Source: Lepidodermella squamata (Eukaryota; Gastrotricha). Taken from it: a stretch of DNA of 64,000 nucleotides. The stretch lies in NCBI GenBank assembly GCA_047495785.1, contig JBLDXI010000019.1, forward strand, positions 3,224,001 through 3,288,000, written 5' to 3'. Both the position numbers and the translations under genes were made by a program. The notes under the pieces are model-generated. The model saw only the letters and a program-made list of their open reading frames with translations. It was not told the DNA's origin and ran no database searches. Shown here piece after piece: positions 63,909-64,000 of the stretch. Position 1 is the stretch's first letter; every line of letters starts with the position of its first letter.

Positions 63909-64000
63909 TAGGCAAAGATGATTATCACCACTACTCATCAACTTCTCTCTCAAGCATTTCGTTGCGTTTGAAAGGCGCCGCTTTCGAAATGATCTATCCA

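Noticed and set aside
1-64000. CRISPR array, rRNA or tRNA genes
   Set aside because: No regularly spaced direct repeats and no recognisable rRNA or cloverleaf sequence noticed by eye; a tRNAscan search would be needed to exclude tRNAs.

Overview
The window is nuclear DNA of an invertebrate animal. The genes are split by GT-AG introns, many only about 50-55 nt long, and the proteins include a GLIS-type zinc-finger factor, sushi-domain receptors, 7TM receptors and a prokineticin-like secreted protein. Several acceptors end in AAG, and many ORFs of the mobile element start just downstream of an unpaired 3' splice-acceptor motif, which hints at a host that trans-splices a spliced leader. The phylum is not resolved from sequence alone.

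Host layout. 0-4 kb holds three related small secreted-peptide genes on the minus strand, two of them in a segmental duplication. 4.8-7.05 kb is a three-exon GLIS/GLI-like C2H2 zinc-finger gene. 9.0-9.6 kb is a secreted ten-cysteine prokineticin/astakine-like protein. 9.9-12.4 kb (minus) is an NHL-like beta-propeller gene. 13.9-28.4 kb is one 18-exon gene for a type I membrane protein of about 2453 aa: roughly ten copies of an unrecognised ~150-aa domain alternate with seven sushi domains, then come a Cys-rich stalk, one membrane span and a short tail. 28.9-62.8 kb carries a 7TM receptor family: one intact gene, one decayed copy, one copy split by a transposon and one copy with an internal deletion. 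59.6-61.7 kb (minus) is an intronless gene for a secreted double-LamG protein fused to a trypsin-like domain that has lost its catalytic triad.

The centrepiece is a 21.9-kb Maverick/Polinton virus-like transposon at 34719-56654. It has 76-bp perfect terminal inverted repeats and a perfect 6-bp target duplication (TATGTA), and it sits inside exon 3 of the 7TM receptor gene. Without the element and one TSD copy the receptor reading frame would be continuous, so the insertion is young. All core genes look intact: protein-primed DNA polymerase B (10 exons), integrase with chromodomain, packaging ATPase, adenain-like protease, major and minor capsid proteins and small basic virion-type proteins. 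Its cargo is unusual: a RING E3-like protein followed by at least five divergent ubiquitin-like proteins in tandem, a MPPED-like metallophosphoesterase, a kinase-like protein without the catalytic Asp, a TBP-like protein with both saddle repeats, and a truncated SF2-helicase-like protein.

The element's layout suggests functional blocks. The plus-strand left half holds replication and host-interaction genes, each ORF preceded by a splice-acceptor motif. The minus-strand right half is a tightly packed virion block with overlapping start and stop codons and TATTTAAA-type promoters. The right edge holds kinase-like, TBP-like and helicase-like genes in tandem, divergent from the integrase. Other mobile DNA includes a piggyBac-like 2.36-kb TTAA-flanked element, a 938-bp TA-flanked inverted-repeat element and short foldbacks.
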